Origin: Oceanobacillus chungangensis
Lineage (GTDB): Bacteria; Bacillota; Bacilli; Bacillales; Amphibacillaceae
Reading direction: 5' to 3'
NCBI RefSeq assembly: GCF_003369565.1
Contig: NZ_PIOD01000011.1
Location: forward strand, 328,829 to 392,828
Length of the DNA stretch: 64,000 nucleotides
The position numbers and the translations under genes are program-made. Under the pieces are notes generated by a model. It searched no databases. It was given only the letters and a program-made list of their open reading frames with translations, and was not told the DNA's origin. Of this stretch, positions 43,209 to 51,592 are shown one piece after another (positions within the stretch are counted from its first letter, which is position 1; each line of letters starts with the position of its first letter).

Positions 43209-44453
43209 ATGGTACTGCCTAACTTTGAAGAAAATTTACAAAAATATGCGAAATTATTGGTTGCCAAAGGAATTAATGTTCAACCCGGTGATTGGGTGAA
43301 AATGACGATCAACGTTGACCAAGCACCATTAGCACGACTAATTACTAAGGAGGCATATGCACTAAAAGCTGAGAAAGTTATCGTCAAATGGGCTGACGAT
43401 GAAATTGGCCGAGAACATTACTTAAATCAGTCTACAGAGGTATTAACGGATATTCCTAAATATGAAATCGAAGAATCTGAAGATCATGTATTGAATCATC
43501 GCGTAAGTCGCCTTTCTATTATTTCTAGTGACCCTGGCCTGCTAGATGGAGTTGATCCAAAAAAAATAGCAGCATATCAAAGAGTTGCCGGCAAAGCTTT
43601 TGAAGCAACAAGAATTGCAACTCAAAACGATGATTTAAAATGGACGGTCGCTGCAGCAGCTGGAGCAGGCTGGGCTGCAAAAGTATTCCCAGACTTAGAA
43701 ACAAGCGAAGAACAAGTAGATGCATTATGGGATCAGATTTTTAAAACAAGCCGTGTGTATGCTGATGATCCAATTGCAACATGGGATGAGCATAAAAAAA
43801 CATTGAATGAAAAAGCAGCAAAATTAAACGAAATCCAATTCGATGCGTTACACTATACAGCACCTGGAACAGATTTAACATTAGGACTTCCGAAAAACCA
43901 TATTTGGGCTAGTGCTGAAAGTTATAATCCAAAAGGTGAAGAATTTATTGCTAATATGCCGACAGAAGAAGTGTTCACTGCTCCAGATACACGTCGGATG
44001 GATGGCGTCGTAAGAAGTACGAAGCCACTTAGCTATGCTGGTACACTCATTGAAGGAATTGAAGTTCACTTCAAGGATGGGAAAATCGTTGATATTACCG
44101 CAGAAAAAGGCGATGAAACAATTAAGAAATTAGTGAATGATAATGAAGGTGGAACAGGATTAGGTGAGGTTGCGCTTGTGCCAGATCCATCTCCAATTTC
44201 ACAATCGGGAATTACTTTCTTTAACACATTATTTGATGAAAATGCATCAAACCATTTAGCAATTGGATCTGCCTACCCAACTACAATTGAGGACGGTACT
44301 AAAATGAGCCAAGAAGAATTGCAAGAGCATGGAATGAATACATCTACTGTTCACGTTGACTTTATGATTGGTTCAGACAAAATGGATATTGATGGAATCA
44401 AGCAAGATGGAACAATCATGCCAATTTTCCGTAATGGGGACTGGGCATTTTAA
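43209..44453 (+). CDS. ampS: Aminopeptidase of family M29 (AmpS/AmpT type)
   Basis: A 414-residue cytoplasmic co-dependent metallo-aminopeptidase. Family motifs include EEVFTAPDTRRMDG, NDNEGGTGLGEVALV, NHLAIGSAYP and STVHVDFMIGS, which hold the metal-binding Glu, His and Asp residues of the two-metal site. GGGGG lies seven bases before the ATG. It processes short peptides. Clear terminator downstream. No linked genes. Confidence 0.95.
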   Translation: MVLPNFEENLQKYAKLLVAKGINVQPGDWVKMTINVDQAPLARLITKEAYALKAEKVIVKWADDEIGREHYLNQSTEVLTDIPKYEIEESEDHVLNHRVSRLSIISSDPGLLDGVDPKKIAAYQRVAGKAFEATRIATQNDDLKWTVAAAAGAGWAAKVFPDLETSEEQVDALWDQIFKTSRVYADDPIATWDEHKKTLNEKAAKLNEIQFDALHYTAPGTDLTLGLPKNHIWASAESYNPKGEEFIANMPTEEVFTAPDTRRMDGVVRSTKPLSYAGTLIEGIEVHFKDGKIVDITAEKGDETIKKLVNDNEGGTGLGEVALVPDPSPISQSGITFFNTLFDENASNHLAIGSAYPTTIEDGTKMSQEELQEHGMNTSTVHVDFMIGSDKMDIDGIKQDGTIMPIFRNGDWAF

Positions 44454-44482
44454 ATTCATGTGAAGAGCTTTAAGTAAATAAC

Positions 44483-44532
44483 AATTCCAAGAGTTAGGAA
44501 GTTAGTCTCCTTCTCTTGGAATTACTTTTTTT
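44483..44532 (+). terminator. Terminator of ampS
   Basis: Perfect 11-bp stem AATTCCAAGAG/CTCTTGGAATT followed by a T-run. Confidence 0.88.
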
Positions 44533-44600
44533 ATCGATCAAAATGTTAATCTATACATTTACGTTCATTATTAAAACTTAACTCTGTAAAATATCACCTC

Positions 44601-44791
44601 TTATTCCGCTAATAACAAACTTCCTTGTTTATAATCATCTTCTCTCTCCTGTTCAGGCAAAAGTCAACCACCAGTCGACCAAGCAATATGTGTCACATTT
44701 TCCTCATTTATTCCTTTTTTCCCCAAATAATCCGAACTCTATGCCATAATTGGACCGAGTAAACCTGCAGTCGCTGAAGGCTCTACTTGTA
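44601..44791 (-). pseudogene. dsdA: C-terminal remnant of D-serine dehydratase
   Basis: On the minus strand the frame reads VEPSATAGLLGPIMA, stop, SSDYLGKKGINEENVTHIAW, STGG, stop, LLPEQE and so on to a final stop. The order EPSA.AG..GP, then NVTHIAWSTGG, then LPE matches the C-terminal end of D-serine ammonia-lyase (PLP-dependent). Two in-frame stops and the missing N-terminal three quarters mark it as a relic. No ribosome binding site or promoter is expected. Confidence 0.72.
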
Positions 44792-44929
44792 TATTTTATG
44801 GTATCATTCTATTCAAATAATGTAATTTAAACTACAACTACAAACTTCTTTTCTTTCCAGAGCAGAAATGAAAAAGAACTTACATCCTACTGAAATGTAA
44901 GTTGTAAGTTCACTCTTATATTAATTACC

Positions 44930-45772
44930 CTACTCGACCTGCAGTAATTCCTTCGTAAATTGAATATCATTAGTGAAATAACCGTCCACATTGAGCAACT
45001 TTACTCTCTCTTGTTCCTTTCTCTCCGTCTCCAAATCATTGAAGAACACATGAACTTCTTTCCCTTGGCGATGCAATGCATTGACATTCTTTGTAGTGAC
45101 ATCAGAAGCTTCCATCCCGATGAACGGATAGTCTTCCCTTATCGCTTGCTTTAAGTTAAACTTTTCTTTTCCAAATAATAAGGTTAACTGCACTCCAGGC
45201 ACTAATTCTTCAATCTTTTCTAAACTTTTCTGTGAAAAAGACTGTATCGTAACGAGATCTTTCTCGATTAGATCATATTCATTTAGCATCTGTACCAAGG
45301 TTTCTTCCATTGCTAGTTCATCATGTACTAATCTTGTTTCTATATAATAATGCTCACTGTCTCTAAATGTATCAAGAATCTCTTTTAACGTCGGTATCTC
45401 TTCAACTTGATTACTAAAAACATCTATCGTTAGAATTCCCTTTATTTCATTGAGTTTATAGTTAGAAACTTCGCCAGTACTATTCGTAGTTCGATCAATT
45501 GTCTTATCATGCATCGCTATTAGTGTGCCATCCTCTGTCATACGTAAATCAATTTCAAGCGCGTCGACACCATCTTCTGCAGCTATTTTATATGCACTGA
45601 TGGTACTTTCGTTGAAACGATCCATTGCACCACGATGGGCAATTATTTTTGGAAAGTCAGCTACCATCGGCTCTACCTCACGCTCACTATATACATAGTA
45701 AATAAGCAAATTCGTGATGCCAATAAACAGAATAAACCCTATAACCTTTTTAGACAAATGATTTTCTTTCAC
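44930..45772 (-). CDS. Membrane-anchored glycerophosphodiester phosphodiesterase
   Basis: A 280-residue protein with an N-terminal membrane anchor (about 10-28, FILFIGITNLLIYYVY) and an extracellular GDPD barrel: IIAHRGAMDRFNEST, EIDLRMTEDG and MHDKTIDRTTN hold the catalytic His and Glu/Asp residues. The HRG box has NEST instead of the common PENT; the Glu is kept. It should hydrolyse glycerophosphodiesters outside the membrane, feeding the Ugp importer. GTG start inside the preceding gene (23-base overlap), so translation is coupled. Last gene of the cluster. Confidence 0.88.
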   Translation of the reverse strand: MKENHLSKKVIGFILFIGITNLLIYYVYSEREVEPMVADFPKIIAHRGAMDRFNESTISAYKIAAEDGVDALEIDLRMTEDGTLIAMHDKTIDRTTNSTGEVSNYKLNEIKGILTIDVFSNQVEEIPTLKEILDTFRDSEHYYIETRLVHDELAMEETLVQMLNEYDLIEKDLVTIQSFSQKSLEKIEELVPGVQLTLLFGKEKFNLKQAIREDYPFIGMEASDVTTKNVNALHRQGKEVHVFFNDLETERKEQERVKLLNVDGYFTNDIQFTKELLQVE

Positions 45773-46511
45773 TTCGGTAAAATAATGCTCTTTCTGGGAA
45801 ATCGGTAATTATCGCATTTACATTTAAATCCAATAATTGCTTTATTTCATCTTTATCATTCACTGTCCAAACACGTATTTTTTCAAATATTTCTTTCAAA
45901 TAGTAAGCATCCGATAAAGCGACATGTTTTGAAATATGTAATGCTTCTAAGTCTAAACCTTGAATGTAATCCAGTGGATGTGAAATCCGTTGATCAAGTA
46001 ACCAGGCAATTTCAGCATACTTATTCAGCTTTTTAATCCGTAATAAAGTTGGTAGATGAAATGAAGAAAATATTATTTTCCGACCATTTCCAAACTGCTC
46101 CACAATTGATAATACTTTCTCTTCGATGCCCTCGTAATTAATTAAATAAGTTTTCAATTCAATATTTAATTCGATATCATATGGTGCAAGTAATTCTAAT
46201 ACTTCCTTAAGGGTTGGCACACGTTCTGCTACCCACGATGCTTCATCATATTCAGGAAAATGTGCATAATTAACACCAGCACTAAACTGTTTTACTTCTA
46301 ATAATGTGAAGTCCTTAATATACCCATTGCCATTAGTCGTTCTGTCTAAAATTTCGTCATGGATGACGACTACTTCGCCATCTTTTGTTAACTGAACATC
46401 TAATTCAAGTCCATCGACACCTTGCTCAATTGCTTTTTGAAATCCTAATAATGTATTTTCCGGATAAGTTCCCATACATCCTCGATGCCCATATATTTTT
46501 GTCGCAGTCAT
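45750..46511 (-). CDS. Cytoplasmic glycerophosphodiester phosphodiesterase
   Basis: A 253-residue GDPD enzyme of the UgpQ type without signal peptide. Motifs: YGHRGCMGTYPENT at residues 7-20, LELDVQLTKDG and VIHDEILDRTTNG with catalytic His, and LNIELKT. It releases glycerol-3-phosphate from imported diesters. AGGAGG lies eight bases before the ATG. It is followed by the anchored paralogue and preceded by a repeat and hairpin separating it from ugpB, so it may be made partly by read-through. Confidence 0.92.
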   Translation of the reverse strand: MTATKIYGHRGCMGTYPENTLLGFQKAIEQGVDGLELDVQLTKDGEVVVIHDEILDRTTNGNGYIKDFTLLEVKQFSAGVNYAHFPEYDEASWVAERVPTLKEVLELLAPYDIELNIELKTYLINYEGIEEKVLSIVEQFGNGRKIIFSSFHLPTLLRIKKLNKYAEIAWLLDQRISHPLDYIQGLDLEALHISKHVALSDAYYLKEIFEKIRVWTVNDKDEIKQLLDLNVNAIITDFPERALFYRSERKSFV

Positions 46512-46603
46512 CTTAACATCCTCCTAATAGGTTAATTAGAATACAGACCAATTCTCATTACCATTATTGCTTAGAAAACTAAGGTTTAACCAATCCTTTT
46601 TGG

Positions 46604-46730
46604 TGACAGCCTTAGGTGAAGTTCGGTTAAAGACACGACGTCCTGGGACTGCGATTACTCGCCCCACCCGAAAATCTTTGTCGCAACACCGAACTGACCT
46701 ACATCCTGTAGGACCCACTTATTCGCTCAG
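46604..46730. repeat. Intergenic repeat-like GC-rich element
   Basis: A block of higher GC between ugpB and the GDPD gene has no coding signature and contains self-complementary words (ACATCCTGTAGGACC; GTTCGGTTAAAG against CACCGAACTGACC). It looks like an element of a family spread through Oceanobacillus/Virgibacillus-type genomes, as far as I remember. There is no second copy in this window, so the call is tentative. Confidence 0.4.
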
Positions 46731-46758
46731 AAATTCGTTATACTTTCTTACCTACCAA

Positions 46759-46796
46759 AGAGAGAATAAAGCATTTTGCATTGCTTTATTCTCTCT
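46759..46796 (-). terminator. Hairpin after ugpB
   Basis: Perfect 15-bp stem AGAGAGAATAAAGCA/TGCTTTATTCTCTCT. The U-run after it on the minus strand is short, so it may attenuate rather than stop transcription into the GDPD genes. Confidence 0.7.
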
Positions 46797-46826
46797 ATTT
46801 AACAACCTTTATTAAACACTTTAAGC

Positions 46827-48209
46827 TTATTCCCCTCGAGCTGCGTTAGCTTGCTCAATTGCAGCATTAAATTGATCTACTGCAGTATTATATGCATCGT
46901 CTACATCTCCGCCATTATATACGGTTTCCAATGCTGTTTCCATAATTTTACGACCTTCTGGAATCATATCCATTAAAGCACCTTGTGTAGCATATGAAGC
47001 TTCTGTTGCTTGTAACTGGTCTACTGTAACTTGTAGTTGTGGCATTTCTACATAAGCATCTTTTACAACTTGTTCATCATATGCAGCTGGATTAATGGCA
47101 AAATATCCGGTTCCTACATGCCATTCTGCTTGGATTTCAGGTGTTTGTAAATACTTCATGAAGTCCCATGCAGCGTTTTGTTCTTCTACGGATTTACCAT
47201 CGATCATCCATAGACTTGCACCACCGATGACAACACCAGCACGTTCTTTTGCTTCTGGATGTGGTAAAAATGCAATCCCAACTTCAAATGGTGCATGATC
47301 AATAACATCTCTTGAACTTGCAGAAGATTGCAAGAACATCGAAACATCACCAGCGAGGAAACCAGCCATCATGTTATCACCATTAGTACCATAGTTTGCA
47401 AATGTTTCATCATCAACCATACGTTTTACCCATTCAAAAATGGATTTACCTTCTTCTTCTGTCCACCCAATTTCAGTCGGCGTATCTGTTCGTCCATTGT
47501 CATTATTCAATAATAATGCACCTTGGTTTGCTAATAATTGCTCATATAACCAACCATATGCTTGTAATGCAAAACCTTTCATATCTGGGTTTGATTCTAC
47601 AATTGCTTTACTTGCTTCTTCTACTTCTTCAAACGTTTCTGGGGGTGCTTCTGGATCTAGTCCAGCAGCTTCAAATGCATCTTTGTTGTAATACATTACA
47701 GGAGTAGAAGAGTTAAATGGCATTGAATAAAATGTACCATCTAAAGAGTAGTAATTTACAATGTTCTCCTCTAGCCCATTCATATCATAGCCATCTGCAT
47801 TAATTAACTCTTGGATAGGTACAATACTCCCACTATTGATCATTGACATCGTACCAATTTCAAATGTTTGAATCATATTTGGTACACTATCTGTACCAGC
47901 AACACTATTAAACTTTGTTAATGCTTCATCATATGTACCTTGATATTCTGCATTAACTTGCACTGCATCCTGAGAGTTATTGTAGCTATCGACAATTGCA
48001 TTTAATGCTTCTTGGCCAGCCCCGCCCATTGAATGCCAAAATGTTACAGTTTGTTTCTCGCCAGTTGCTTCACTAGTTTCTGCTGAAGCTTCAGCAGTAT
48101 CTGAATCAGTTGCACCACTAGTTTCCGGTTCTTCCGTATCTCCTTCTTCACTACATGCTGCAATGAAGAGCACCAATCCTAACATCAGTACTGCGATTAG
48201 CTTTTTCAT
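46827..48209 (-). CDS. ugpB: Glycerol-3-phosphate-binding lipoprotein UgpB
   Basis: A 460-residue solute-binding lipoprotein (lipobox IAAC) with an acidic Thr/Ser/Glu-rich linker. Segments shared with E. coli UgpB include TFWHSMGG, PFNSSTPVMYYNKDAFEAAGLDPE and IGGASLWM, the first and last in ligand-binding regions. It captures glycerol-3-phosphate or its diesters for the UgpAEC transporter. AGGGGAG precedes the ATG. It lies 81 bases after ugpE. Confidence 0.93.
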   Translation of the reverse strand: MKKLIAVLMLGLVLFIAACSEEGDTEEPETSGATDSDTAEASAETSEATGEKQTVTFWHSMGGAGQEALNAIVDSYNNSQDAVQVNAEYQGTYDEALTKFNSVAGTDSVPNMIQTFEIGTMSMINSGSIVPIQELINADGYDMNGLEENIVNYYSLDGTFYSMPFNSSTPVMYYNKDAFEAAGLDPEAPPETFEEVEEASKAIVESNPDMKGFALQAYGWLYEQLLANQGALLLNNDNGRTDTPTEIGWTEEEGKSIFEWVKRMVDDETFANYGTNGDNMMAGFLAGDVSMFLQSSASSRDVIDHAPFEVGIAFLPHPEAKERAGVVIGGASLWMIDGKSVEEQNAAWDFMKYLQTPEIQAEWHVGTGYFAINPAAYDEQVVKDAYVEMPQLQVTVDQLQATEASYATQGALMDMIPEGRKIMETALETVYNGGDVDDAYNTAVDQFNAAIEQANAARGE

Positions 48210-48290
48210 TCTCTTTACACTCCCCTGTTATATTAAAATTATATAGTTATCCTGCCGTTGATCGACAGTATGACTCATGATTAAGTTTTT

Positions 48291-49106
48291 CTATTTCAAA
48301 GCGCCTTCTGTTAAGCCCTTTTGGAGCTTATTTTGGCTTATGAATAAGAGAATTAAAGTAGGAATAACAACGATTATCGCACCCGCCATAATGACGCCCC
48401 AGTCATTTAATTGCTCCTGTGTTTGTAGTTGTTTTAACCCAATCTGAACGGTGCGAACACTGTCATTTGTCGTTGCTAGAAGTGGCCATAAGTACATGTT
48501 CCAAGATGTTAAAAACCCGTAGACACCTAGCGTTAACAAACTCGTTCTTGAAACTGGCAAAACAACAGATAGATAGAATTTGAAATCACCCATACCAGCA
48601 ATTTGACTTGCTTCTCGCAATTCTTTCGGGATTTGTTTGAAATTCTGTCTTAGCAAAAATGTGCCAAATGCTAATGCAAAAAATGGAATGGATAACCCCT
48701 CGTACTTATCAATCCAACCTAAATCACGAATCGTATGAAAGTTAGGAATGATAGATGCTTCAAATGGAACCATCATCGTTGCAATAAATAGATAAAATAA
48801 TAGATCTCTTCCTTTAAATTCTAAGAAGACAAAAGCATATGCTGCTAAACTAGATAAAATCAACTGTCCAAGCATAATTAAAGCTGAAATGATAAAACTA
48901 TTAAATAAATATTTCAGTAAAGGAAATTGCCCAAATGCTTTCACATAGTTATCAAATGACAACATAGTTGGGAAGCTACCAGTCATAATATCTTTGTTTG
49001 ACATGAAGCTCATCACCAAGGCCATTAGCGTTGGCGCGAAAACGATAAATCCTGTGATAAAAAGTAATACATAGAATATAATCCTTTTGCTGATTGGCAT
49101 GGTCAT
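48291..49106 (-). CDS. ugpE: Glycerol-3-phosphate ABC permease UgpE
   Basis: A 271-residue inner-membrane permease with six helices and the EAA loop (ELREASQIAGMGDFKFYLSVVLPVS) that docks on UgpC. It belongs to the CUT1-type carbohydrate/UgpE family. Its ATG overlaps the ugpA stop by four bases (ATGA), so the two permeases are made in equal amounts. Confidence 0.93.
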   Translation of the reverse strand: MTMPISKRIIFYVLLFITGFIVFAPTLMALVMSFMSNKDIMTGSFPTMLSFDNYVKAFGQFPLLKYLFNSFIISALIMLGQLILSSLAAYAFVFLEFKGRDLLFYLFIATMMVPFEASIIPNFHTIRDLGWIDKYEGLSIPFFALAFGTFLLRQNFKQIPKELREASQIAGMGDFKFYLSVVLPVSRTSLLTLGVYGFLTSWNMYLWPLLATTNDSVRTVQIGLKQLQTQEQLNDWGVIMAGAIIVVIPTLILLFISQNKLQKGLTEGALK

Positions 49107-50047
49107 TGATAATGAACCTTCCTTTCACCAAATTTAAACTGTAAAAATGTCATGATTAAAATAATAATAAAGAGTAAAACTGCTTGTGCACTTGCAGATC
49201 CAAATTTATAGTTTACAAACGCTTCTCGGTAAATGGAATATACGACTAGGTTTGTAGAATTAACTGGACCACCCTGTGTCAAAATATCAATTTGCCCAAA
49301 TGTTTGAAAGGCATTTATAATTGTAACCGTGACGACGAAAAACAATGTCGGTGAAAGCATTGGGATGGTAATCCTTCTTACTTTATAAAAATACCCCGCA
49401 CCATCAATGTCTGCACTTTCATACAAATAAGAATCGATCGACTGTAATCCACCTAATAATATAAGAAATGTAAAGCCAATATTCATCCAAATCGTCGTAA
49501 TTGACACTGCAAAAAGTGCCCAGTCAGGATCCGTCAGCCACCCTATCCCATCTATTCCTAGCGTTTCTAAAATCATATTCAGTAAGCCAATTGACGGGTG
49601 GAATAAATACAACCAAAATACAGAAGCCGCTGCAACCGATATTCCCATTGTCGATGAATAAACCGTACGAAAAAATCCAATTCCCTTCAATTTTTCGTTA
49701 GCAATCATCGCTAAAAACAAGCTAATAATTATCGTAAATGGCACCGTATATAAGACAAATAAAAATGTTGATTTCATACTCTGCATAAAGATTGGCGAGG
49801 TAAATAGGTTTACATAGTTTTGCCAACCAATAAAAACCGTCGTCTCACCTGCCGCATTCGTTAAGAAAAAACTTAAATAAATGGTTCTTCCGAGTGGATA
49901 AAATAGAAATATACTAAATAAAATTATCGAAGGCAGTAAAAACAGCATCCCTTTTATAAAACTCTTCGCTCTTTGTCTCTTTTTCACTTGTTCAAAATTA
50001 ATCTGACCTATTTGTGCATCTTGAATAACAATATTTTCTAAACTCAT
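49103..50047 (-). CDS. ugpA: Glycerol-3-phosphate ABC permease UgpA
   Basis: A 314-residue permease with six main helices after a cytoplasmic N-tail of about 30 residues. The EAA loop reads LYESADIDGAGYFYKVRRIT, and the region GGPVNSTNLVVYSIYREAF is typical of UgpA. The start overlaps the ugpC stop by four bases. It pairs with UgpE to form the membrane channel. Confidence 0.93.
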   Translation of the reverse strand: MSLENIVIQDAQIGQINFEQVKKRQRAKSFIKGMLFLLPSIILFSIFLFYPLGRTIYLSFFLTNAAGETTVFIGWQNYVNLFTSPIFMQSMKSTFLFVLYTVPFTIIISLFLAMIANEKLKGIGFFRTVYSSTMGISVAAASVFWLYLFHPSIGLLNMILETLGIDGIGWLTDPDWALFAVSITTIWMNIGFTFLILLGGLQSIDSYLYESADIDGAGYFYKVRRITIPMLSPTLFFVVTVTIINAFQTFGQIDILTQGGPVNSTNLVVYSIYREAFVNYKFGSASAQAVLLFIIILIMTFLQFKFGERKVHYQ

Positions 50048-51159
50048 ACCAGCACGACCTCTTGTTTCTTTCCAGCTTTTGCAGATTTTATTAATAATCC
50101 CGTTTTCGAATCAAAGAAACATAGATTTTCAATATTTATATGTACCGGTACAACATCCCCTACAGTAATATCCCACTGTCCTGGCCACTTTGCTGTCCAT
50201 AACTCTGAACCAATATCAAATGCGATTGATGTTTCATTTCCTAAGTGCTCGACATTTACAACCTCTAAATGATGGGTTGTAAAGTTATTTGTTCCTGGGA
50301 AAATATGTTCTGCTCTTATTCCAATAGTTACATTTTCATTTCTTGGTATATCATCCTGTATCGGATCTACTTGAATATTAAGTACATTTTCTACTATTAG
50401 TTGACTCTGATTCCCATTGAAAACTGCTTTACCTAAATTCATTTTTGGTGTCCCAATAAAAGAAGCGACAAATAAATTAGCTGGTTCATTATAAAGCGTG
50501 ATCGGTTTTCCCACCTGCTGAATCTTACCATCATTGAGAACCATGATTCGATCCCCCATCGTCATCGCCTCCACCTGATCATGTGTTACATATACCATTG
50601 TTAAACCTAATCTTCTTTGCAGGCGGCGAATTTCAATTCGCATATGTGCCCGAAGCTTTGCATCTAAATTAGACAGCGGTTCATCCATTAAGCAAAGCGG
50701 GGCCTCACTTACGACAGACCTCGCTAACGCAACTCGTTGTCTTTGGCCACCAGAAAGCTCCCGGGGCTTCCTCTTTAATAGTTCGCTTAACCCCATCATT
50801 TTCGCAGTCTCTGTAAGTCTTCTACGCTGTTCCTTCTTATCTACTTTCTTAGCATTTAAACCAAACAAAATATTTTGTTCGACCGATAAATGCGGATATA
50901 AGGCATAATTTTGAAAGACCATTGATAGATTTCTATCTTTAGGTGGTATATGGTTCACCACTTTATCGTTAATTTTTAATTTACCCGCTGTTATATCTTC
51001 TAGGCCTGCAATCATTCGAAGTAAGGTACTTTTTCCGGAACCTGATGGACCAACAAGTACAAAAAATTCACCTTCTTCAATCGAAAGATTAATTTCATTC
51101 AATACGCTTTTTTGCTTATCGTATGACTTTGAAATATTAATCAAATCAATCTGTCCCAT
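50044..51159 (-). CDS. ugpC: ABC ATPase UgpC
   Basis: A 371-residue ATPase of the UgpC/MalK/MsmX type: Walker A GPSGSGKS near residue 37, Q-loop VFQNYALYPHLS, signature LSGGQRQR, Walker B LMDEPLSNLDAKL, H-loop VTHDQVEAM, then a C-terminal OB-fold regulatory domain. First gene of a four-gene operon ugpC-A-E-B with translational overlaps. The leader carries AGGAGG. Gene order differs from E. coli ugpBAECQ. A shared role for other sugar ABC systems (as with MsmX) is possible. Confidence 0.93.
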   Translation of the reverse strand: MGQIDLINISKSYDKQKSVLNEINLSIEEGEFFVLVGPSGSGKSTLLRMIAGLEDITAGKLKINDKVVNHIPPKDRNLSMVFQNYALYPHLSVEQNILFGLNAKKVDKKEQRRRLTETAKMMGLSELLKRKPRELSGGQRQRVALARSVVSEAPLCLMDEPLSNLDAKLRAHMRIEIRRLQRRLGLTMVYVTHDQVEAMTMGDRIMVLNDGKIQQVGKPITLYNEPANLFVASFIGTPKMNLGKAVFNGNQSQLIVENVLNIQVDPIQDDIPRNENVTIGIRAEHIFPGTNNFTTHHLEVVNVEHLGNETSIAFDIGSELWTAKWPGQWDITVGDVVPVHINIENLCFFDSKTGLLIKSAKAGKKQEVVLV

Positions 51160-51197
51160 AAGCGTACCTCCTTTTTTTCTTTTGCAAGTTCCATTTA

Positions 51198-51284
51198 ATC
51201 ATATTTTTATCTTTAAAAGTTTTGATTTACCGATTCATTACAACGAGTTAACAGTAGATTAATATCGTTAATAATGCGTTTACA
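51198..51284 (-). promoter_or_regulatory. Pho-type promoter with six PhoP-box-like hexamers
   Basis: Read on the plus strand, TT(A/T/C)A(C/T)A-like hexamers start at 51226 (TTTACC), 51237 (ATTACA), 51248 (TTAACA), 51259 (TTAATA), 51268 (TTAATA) and 51279 (TTTACA), i.e. 11-base periodicity with one 9-base step. A minus-strand -10 TATGAT is at 51203-51198, and the first hexamer overlaps the -35 position, as in B. subtilis PhoP-activated promoters. Confidence 0.72.
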
Positions 51285-51434
51285 TTTTTTAGGCATAAAG
51301 GTTCATTCTTCACTGGGGAATTAGGTATTTCGAACTTTTCATTTCATTTATTATCTCGTGTATTGTTAGAAGCAAACGATTAGCTTTACAATATCCGACC
51401 ACGATGTTACGATTTGGGCAACTTATCTTGCTAA

Positions 51435-51516
51435 GCACTAGGGGAACTGTCAATCTGGCAGCGATCTTTGTTCAGATCCTATACTCGAACTAGATAATTC
51501 TAGCGTAAGGAAGTGC
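51435..51516 (+). promoter_or_regulatory. TPP riboswitch (THI box) upstream of ykoF
   Basis: The 3' half has the THI-box order: CTCGAAC (for UUGAACC), a 4-bp hairpin CTAG/CTAG, then GCGTAAGGAAGTGC. GCACT at 51435 pairs with AGTGC at 51516 (helix P1), TAGG with CCTA (P2), and CTGTC with GGCAG (P3). GATCT/AGATC can form an extra P3a stem. The usual sensor motif CUGAGA after P3 is replaced by a different sequence (CGATC), so ligand binding may be altered. Confidence 0.7.
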
Positions 51517-51525
51517 AGTCAGCAT

Positions 51526-51556
51526 TGCAGTAACATGTAACTGCATTTCATTTTGG
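51526..51556 (+). terminator. Terminator of the riboswitch expression platform
   Basis: TGCAGT/ACTGCA hairpin (51526-51545) followed by TTTCATTTT. Part of it can pair instead with the GTGCAGT just after the aptamer, giving an antiterminator. Confidence 0.5.
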
Positions 51557-51592
51557 GATGTAGTTTTTTTAAAGAACAGGGAGGTACTTATA

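Noticed and set aside
46536..46815. Overlapping open frames on both strands between ugpB and the phosphodiesterase gene
   Set aside because: They cover a GC-rich repeat-like element and a hairpin; no ribosome binding site and no family resemblance.
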